From Acidobacteriota bacterium (GTDB taxonomy: Bacteria > Acidobacteriota > UBA6911 > RPQK01 > JADFOI01), in the NCBI GenBank assembly GCA_022545645.1, contig JACZQQ010000082.1, positions 1-10,202 on the forward strand: a DNA stretch of 10,202 bases. The letters are read 5' to 3'. The notes beneath the pieces were generated by a model that saw nothing but the letters and a program-made list of their open reading frames with translations, did no database searches and was not told the DNA's origin. Positions 6,525-10,202 of the stretch are shown here, piece by piece (within the stretch, counting starts at the first letter, position 1; every line of letters begins with the position of its first letter). A program made the position numbers and the translations under genes.

Positions 6525-7580
6525 CTAGGACTTTGTGATCAGATGAGTGTCCTGGACCAGAGGAACGTTTTCTTCGCTCTCCTCGTCGACAGCTAGGGGC
6601 ACGGCCTGCTGTTGGGCAAGGGGTCCAACCAGCTTCCGGGGGTAAGCCTGTCGGTTGACCTGAAGGGAGAAAACGTCGAAGCGCTGGTAGTGGCCTGTGA
6701 CGTCATGCACCATCTTGCCTCGTGCGACCTCTTCCAGGTCGAGATCAGCGTACAGGATCGTTTCCCCTTCGTCCTGGGGACCCACGATGTAGTCACCCAT
6801 CGGATTGAGGATACCCGAGTGACCTCCCTCGCCGATAAAGCTGGAACGCGCCTTGGAGTCCAGTTGAAGCACATCTTTCATTTCTTCGTTCCAAACCGAG
6901 CAAACCGAGAGGACGAAAATACGCCCTTCGAAGGCGTAATAGCGCATTCGAACGTCCATGGTGTGGAACTGGCGCTCATAACCCTTGGTGCCAAAGGAAG
7001 GCCAGCTGGCAACGTGAACCACTTCACCTTCCAGCAGCAGGGCGGTACGGGCCAGACTGTTGATGTTCTCTCCGCAGATCAAACCGGACAATCGACCGAA
7101 AGGAGTGTCATAGGTGCCCAACGTACTCCCATCACCTCCCGTGTGAACCAGGCGCTCCCAGATGGTAGGCACCAGCTTTCGATGTCTGCCCAGGAAAGAG
7201 CCATCGGGCCCAAAAAACAGCTGGGTGTTGTAGAGGGTTCCATAACTTCCCGCTTCCTTTTCCGCCACCCCCATCACCACATAGGCCTTGGCACGCCGTG
7301 CCGCTCGTCCCAGGGCCTCGGTGTCGGAGCTTGGGGCGACAACTGCATTCTTGAAGAGTTCCAGATTGAAAGTGTTGCAGATTGGATCGTTGGCCAAATA
7401 GAAGTCATACCAATAGGGATGTCCCGGGATGAAGCATTCGGGAAAGCCGATCACCTGGGCTCCGGCCTCTCCGGCTTCCTCGATCAGTCGACAAGCCTTG
7501 GCCACAGTTGCTTCGCGATCGAGTAATACCGGTGCCGCCTGGACGGCGGCCGCCTTGAGCTTCGGAAATGTATCACCCAT
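6525..7580 (-). CDS. nitrilase-family carbon-nitrogen hydrolase
   Basis: The 351-residue protein is of normal nitrilase length and probably cytoplasmic. The catalytic set is present: Glu48 in FPECFIPGHPYW, Lys135 in HRKLVPT, Glu142 in the following WERLV, and nucleophile Cys169 in GLICGEN. The FIPGHPYW and HTGGDGS segments place it with true nitrilases (nitrile to carboxylate plus ammonia) rather than amidases, though amidase-type side activity cannot be excluded. CGEN at 169-172 differs from the CWEN of many well-studied nitrilases and may affect specificity. Residues about 311-351 form a low-complexity, acidic tail after the fold. The start is secure: ATG at 7580 with a perfect AGGAGGT six bases upstream, and a good promoter further up. 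The next gene on the same strand starts 55 bases after the stop, so read-through into the YbjQ genes is likely. The nitrile substrate is unknown. Confidence 0.9.
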   Translation of the reverse strand: MGDTFPKLKAAAVQAAPVLLDREATVAKACRLIEEAGEAGAQVIGFPECFIPGHPYWYDFYLANDPICNTFNLELFKNAVVAPSSDTEALGRAARRAKAYVVMGVAEKEAGSYGTLYNTQLFFGPDGSFLGRHRKLVPTIWERLVHTGGDGSTLGTYDTPFGRLSGLICGENINSLARTALLLEGEVVHVASWPSFGTKGYERQFHTMDVRMRYYAFEGRIFVLSVCSVWNEEMKDVLQLDSKARSSFIGEGGHSGILNPMGDYIVGPQDEGETILYADLDLEEVARGKMVHDVTGHYQRFDVFSLQVNRQAYPRKLVGPLAQQQAVPLAVDEESEENVPLVQDTHLITKS

Positions 7581-7586
7581 TGCTTT

Positions 7587-7593
7587 ACCTCCT
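7587..7593 (-). promoter_or_regulatory. Shine-Dalgarno sequence of the nitrilase
   Basis: The minus strand reads AGGAGGT, a full match to the anti-Shine-Dalgarno core, six bases before the nitrilase ATG. It fixes the start and predicts strong translation. Confidence 0.85.
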
Positions 7594-7620
7594 ATCCAGC
7601 GTTGAAGATTGGCTTTAGAG

Positions 7621-7650
7621 AGGATTGTATCCTGAGAAAGGATTGTATCC
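7621..7650. repeat. tandem palindromic 12-mer in the divergent control region
   Basis: AGGATTGTATCC occurs at 7621-7632 and again at 7639-7650, an 18-base period. Each copy has the small dyad GGAT-TGT-ATCC. The copies lie between the divergent genes, and each holds a TACAAT -10 box on the minus strand, so a bound protein would block transcription. Two equally spaced dyads look like a double operator or a duplicated promoter element. The plus-strand gene could be controlled from the same place. Confidence 0.5.
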
Positions 7651-7670
7651 CGGAAGGAAAAGGTTGTAAA
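7642..7670 (-). promoter_or_regulatory. sigma-70-type promoter of the nitrilase operon
   Basis: On the minus strand TTTACA (7670-7665) and TACAAT (7647-7642) are separated by exactly 17 bases, each matching the -35 and -10 consensus at five of six positions. Transcription would start near 7635, giving a leader of about 55 bases. A second TACAAT lies 18 bases further downstream (7629-7624) because the surrounding 12-mer is duplicated. Confidence 0.6.
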
Positions 7671-7706
7671 ATCCTCTCGCTTCCGGTACTTCAGCGGGAT
7701 TATCTT

Positions 7707-10031
7707 TTGATCTTGAGAGCAACGCTTACTCTTCTTTTCGTCATCAGCACCTTAACCTGGTTGGGGCCTGAGGTGTCGTGGGCCCAACGACCCATCATGC
7801 CCGGTGGATATCGTCTTCCCGAGTACCTCCAGCCGATCACCCTAAAGCCGGTGTTTCGACCAGAACCCCTGTTGCAGGCAGCCCGGCAGGTCATGGGTGA
7901 TGTGGCTTCCCTGGTGCCGGGGGAACAGGTTGTGATTCTCTCAGACTCCAGCATTAGTCCTTTGCTGCCCCAGGTTTTTGAGCAGGCTGCCCGCGAAAAG
8001 AAAGCTCAGGTCCGGGTGCACTCTATTCCTCTATCGGCCGCTTCCGATACGGCAACCTTACTTCGGGAACAGCACTGGAAAAACTGGTGGCCGAAGGCGG
8101 TGTGGGATGAAGTGCGCACAGCCGATGTGGTTGTGGCTCTGGCCTATTTGAATCCTGAATTTCTGAAGGAGCCGCTTATTTCCGGACAGATCGAGAGCGG
8201 CCGACTCCGCTTTATTTCCGTCACCGCGGTTCCCGAACTGCTGGCAGCGCCTGGAGCTCTTTATCCGCGTGAGATTATTGACCTGCTGGCGGAAAAAATA
8301 TCTCTGCGACTCCGTCGTGCCAAGACCATTCGGGTCACCGATCCGGCGGGCACCGATCTGACTTTCACCCCCGCCGCGGTCACCCGTTCTGCACACTCTC
8401 TTTCTCGCCCCTTTCCCTATAACGCCACGGTGCAGGTGACCCCGGACCAAGACCTGAAGGGTTCGGTTGTCACTCACGGTGTCTCAACCGGGTTTATGCC
8501 TCTCCTGCGTATGGACATCGAAGCAGGTCGTATCGTCTCGCTTCAGGGAGGCGGGGAAATTGGAGAACTGCTGAAATCACGGAACCCTGAGTCCTTCCAG
8601 TTGCAAACCCTCGATTGGTCCCTTCATCCCAAGTCGGTTCGCCTTCCCCAGCCCTTAACCGGTTCCGCGGCCCTTCACAATCAGCTGGCCAGCGCCGGAA
8701 GAGTGGGTGCCATGCGTCTCGGTTTTTGGGGCGAGGATCGTTCACAGTCCTTCTTCTTTCAGGTCTATTTTCCTTCCGTTTGGGCAGACGGCGAGGAGGT
8801 GCTTCGGGAGGGCTACCCGGCGGCGCTGAAGGACCCGGAGGTCCTCCAACTGGCGGAAGCCATGGGAGGAAGGGAGTTGCTGGTGGTCCAGTGCACGGTT
8901 CTACCGGGAACGCTGCCGGAACCCAGAATGCCGAAGATCGACTCCATCACCCAGGTCGATCCCCTTTTGCCGGCCCTTGAAATCCTCATCCAGGATGTGG
9001 CTAAAATTCGCAGGGGTGAAAAGGTTCTCATCGTCAACGACGATTCGGTGCCCGGACTGATTCTGGAAGGACTGGAAGCTGCCCTTGCAGAAACCGGGGC
9101 TCAGGTGACAACAATCAGCGCCGAAGTTCCTGACGGAGAAGTGGAACCTATTGCCCTGTTGCAACAGACCGTGGGGCGTAATTTTTCATCCGACTTGAGA
9201 GAGGCCATCGAAGAGGCCGATTGTGTTCTTTCACCCGCCTATTTTCATCTCTCCGATCTGACCGTAGAGGGTCAAGACCTGGACTCCTGGCTGGAAAGTA
9301 TTCACACCCGTTGGGTGGGGGTGGTCGCTATCCCGGAATTGCTGGCCTCAAAATGGGCCACCTACCCTCCTGAACTGCTGGAGCTCATTGGAAGTAAAGT
9401 CGAGGAAGAGCTACGAGCGGAGCAGACCATCATTCTTTCCAACAACCAGGGAACCAGTCTCATCTTCGATTACGAAGTGATGAAAAGTCCTTTTTATAGG
9501 AACTGGTCCATATTTCCCGGCAACGTTCGTTTCCGTGTGGTCCCCAAAAGCCGAGGTGTGGAGGGAATCATCGTCACCTCTAACTTTTTCACGGGAAGGG
9601 TGCCGCGCACAGAGGTTCACATCGGTGAGAGTCAGGTCGTACAACTGGATGGGAGCGCCAGAACGACGGGGGCGGTGAAGACGGCGACTGCCCAGGGAGG
9701 GTTTATTGAATTCAGCTTCGGAGTGCACCCGAAGGCCTTTGCCGTACCGGGTGAGGTGAGGGGATTTTCCTCTCTCCTCTGGTCTCACTATGCGGCCACT
9801 CAACGATCCGGAATTGTCTCTGTTTTGCTGGGCCCCTGGTCGGGGAATCAAGGACGTCTTCGGTTGGCCATGTTCTTCACCCTCCTGAACGCGGGAGGGC
9901 CGAGAATCATCATTGACCTCGGACATCTGACCGTGCTCGATGATGCAGAGGTCCAGGAGCTGGCTGCCCAGCTGGGATCGGTTGAAGATCTGCTCGAAGA
10001 GGAGTGGATTCCCGCCATAGGGGAGAGATGA
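7707..10031 (+). CDS. secreted protein with two tandem M29-aminopeptidase-like halves
   Basis: From the TTG at 7707 the product is 774 residues and begins with a clean Sec signal peptide: one Arg, a hydrophobic core and a cut after about residue 26 (SWA/Q). The frame is open up to a TTG at 7602, but that start would add 35 Cys- and charge-rich residues and overlap the promoter repeats. A TTG at 7713 is equally possible. Two homologous halves follow, about 55-395 and 421-765. AVPELLAAPGALYP (174-187) matches AIPELLASKWATYP (541-554), and LHPK (306-309) matches VHPK (673-676), each 367 residues apart. Each half resembles M29 aminopeptidase/NicX-like proteins (GEQVVILSD / GEKVLIVND, then IRVTDPAGTDLTF / IILSNNQGTSLIF). 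Metal-ligand residues seem poorly kept, so catalysis is doubtful. Export and duplication are seen directly; the M29 link is from family memory. Confidence 0.75.
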   Translation: MILRATLTLLFVISTLTWLGPEVSWAQRPIMPGGYRLPEYLQPITLKPVFRPEPLLQAARQVMGDVASLVPGEQVVILSDSSISPLLPQVFEQAAREKKAQVRVHSIPLSAASDTATLLREQHWKNWWPKAVWDEVRTADVVVALAYLNPEFLKEPLISGQIESGRLRFISVTAVPELLAAPGALYPREIIDLLAEKISLRLRRAKTIRVTDPAGTDLTFTPAAVTRSAHSLSRPFPYNATVQVTPDQDLKGSVVTHGVSTGFMPLLRMDIEAGRIVSLQGGGEIGELLKSRNPESFQLQTLDWSLHPKSVRLPQPLTGSAALHNQLASAGRVGAMRLGFWGEDRSQSFFFQVYFPSVWADGEEVLREGYPAALKDPEVLQLAEAMGGRELLVVQCTVLPGTLPEPRMPKIDSITQVDPLLPALEILIQDVAKIRRGEKVLIVNDDSVPGLILEGLEAALAETGAQVTTISAEVPDGEVEPIALLQQTVGRNFSSDLREAIEEADCVLSPAYFHLSDLTVEGQDLDSWLESIHTRWVGVVAIPELLASKWATYPPELLELIGSKVEEELRAEQTIILSNNQGTSLIFDYEVMKSPFYRNWSIFPGNVRFRVVPKSRGVEGIIVTSNFFTGRVPRTEVHIGESQVVQLDGSARTTGAVKTATAQGGFIEFSFGVHPKAFAVPGEVRGFSSLLWSHYAATQRSGIVSVLLGPWSGNQGRLRLAMFFTLLNAGGPRIIIDLGHLTVLDDAEVQELAAQLGSVEDLLEEEWIPAIGER

Positions 10032-10099
10032 ACAACTTAAAAAATTCTCTTAGAGGGTTCTTTATAAGACTGGTACACTACCCAAAACGCAATCACTGG

Positions 10100-10106
10100 G
10101 GAGGTG
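10100..10106 (+). promoter_or_regulatory. Shine-Dalgarno sequence deciding the start at 10112
   Basis: GGAGGTG lies five bases before the ATG at 10112. An in-frame ATG at 10028 overlaps the preceding stop (ATGA) but has poor spacing to its purine run and would put 28 residues before the signal peptide, so the later ATG is preferred. Confidence 0.7.
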
Positions 10107-10111
10107 ATGGA

Positions 10112-10202
10112 ATGAAAAAGTCATTTGTTGCAGTGACACTCTTGCTGTTCAGCGCGGTTCTCTGCTGCGGCGAGCTGGCTGCCCAGAGTGCAGATCTGGA
10201 AG
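10112..10202 (+). CDS. exported protein, N-terminal signal peptide only (3' end outside window)
   Basis: Only 30 codons are visible. They encode a textbook Sec signal peptide: MKKS as the basic region, a hydrophobic core at about 5-19, and a likely cut in ELAA/QS near residue 24. Two adjacent Cys (18-19) do not fit a lipobox, because the residues before them are not small, so signal peptidase I processing is more likely than a lipoprotein. The gene starts 80 bases after the duplicated exported protein, on the same strand, with no terminator hairpin between them, so the two may be co-transcribed. A TATAAG box at 10063-10068 has no matching -35. Nothing can be said about the mature protein. Confidence 0.75.
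   Translation, partial: MKKSFVAVTLLLFSAVLCCGELAAQSADLE

Noticed and set aside
6612..7526. Open frame of about 304 codons on the plus strand
   Set aside because: It is antisense to the nitrilase, which has the full catalytic set and a strong start. The antisense translation has no family features.
10063..10068. TATAAG box before the last gene
   Set aside because: No acceptable -35 at the proper distance; the upstream sequence is a run of A.
1..10202. CRISPR array, tRNA/rRNA genes, insertion sequence or defence system
   Set aside because: No regularly spaced repeats, no RNA gene signatures, no transposase or integrase frame, and no defence-type domain were seen.

Overview
The window is chromosomal-type DNA from a bacterium, probably Gram-negative. 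Sec signal peptides, a PilZ-type cyclic-di-GMP receptor, membrane-anchored peptidases and tightly packed operons support this. Coding regions are moderately GC-rich and TTG/GTG starts seem common. The mix (M14 and M48 peptidases, paired YbjQ proteins, a duplicated secreted aminopeptidase-like protein) would suit an uncultured Acidobacteriota-like lineage. That assignment is an impression, not something the sequence proves. There are no IS elements, phage genes, tRNAs, rRNAs or CRISPR arrays.

Layout. (1) 1-806 (+): the C-terminal two-thirds or so of an M14 zinc carboxypeptidase, followed by a terminator-like hairpin. (2) 932-4387 (+): a three-gene operon. It holds a YcgR-like PilZ protein, a 764-residue fusion of a PlsC-like acyltransferase to an alpha/beta hydrolase (start overlapping the PilZ stop by 14 bases), and a four-helix membrane protein. 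A hairpin terminator follows. (3) 4388-4865: a gene-free, partly AT-rich zone between two converging operons, with hairpins at both ends. (4) 7580-4866 (-): a nitrilase, two YbjQ (UPF0145) paralogues, the second with a membrane anchor, and a membrane-anchored M48 metallopeptidase. (5) 7581-7706: a divergent control region with a good sigma-70-type promoter for the nitrilase; its -10 box lies inside a duplicated palindromic 12-mer. (6) 7707-10031 (+): a secreted protein of two tandem, diverged, M29-aminopeptidase-like halves (367-residue offset). (7) 10112 onward (+): the signal peptide of another exported protein, cut by the window edge.

How the genes may work together. The PilZ/acyltransferase-hydrolase/membrane-protein operon suggests cyclic-di-GMP-linked lipid acyl transfer or remodelling at the membrane. 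The YbjQ-YbjQ-M48 set looks like a small envelope module of unknown purpose; its first start codon lies in a perfect 10-bp inverted repeat that could mask translation on nitrilase read-through transcripts. The nitrilase and the divergent exported protein share one control region and may be co-regulated. No complete known defence, mobile or biosynthetic system is visible. The most unusual items are the fusion protein, the duplicated secreted protein and the YbjQ/M48 module.
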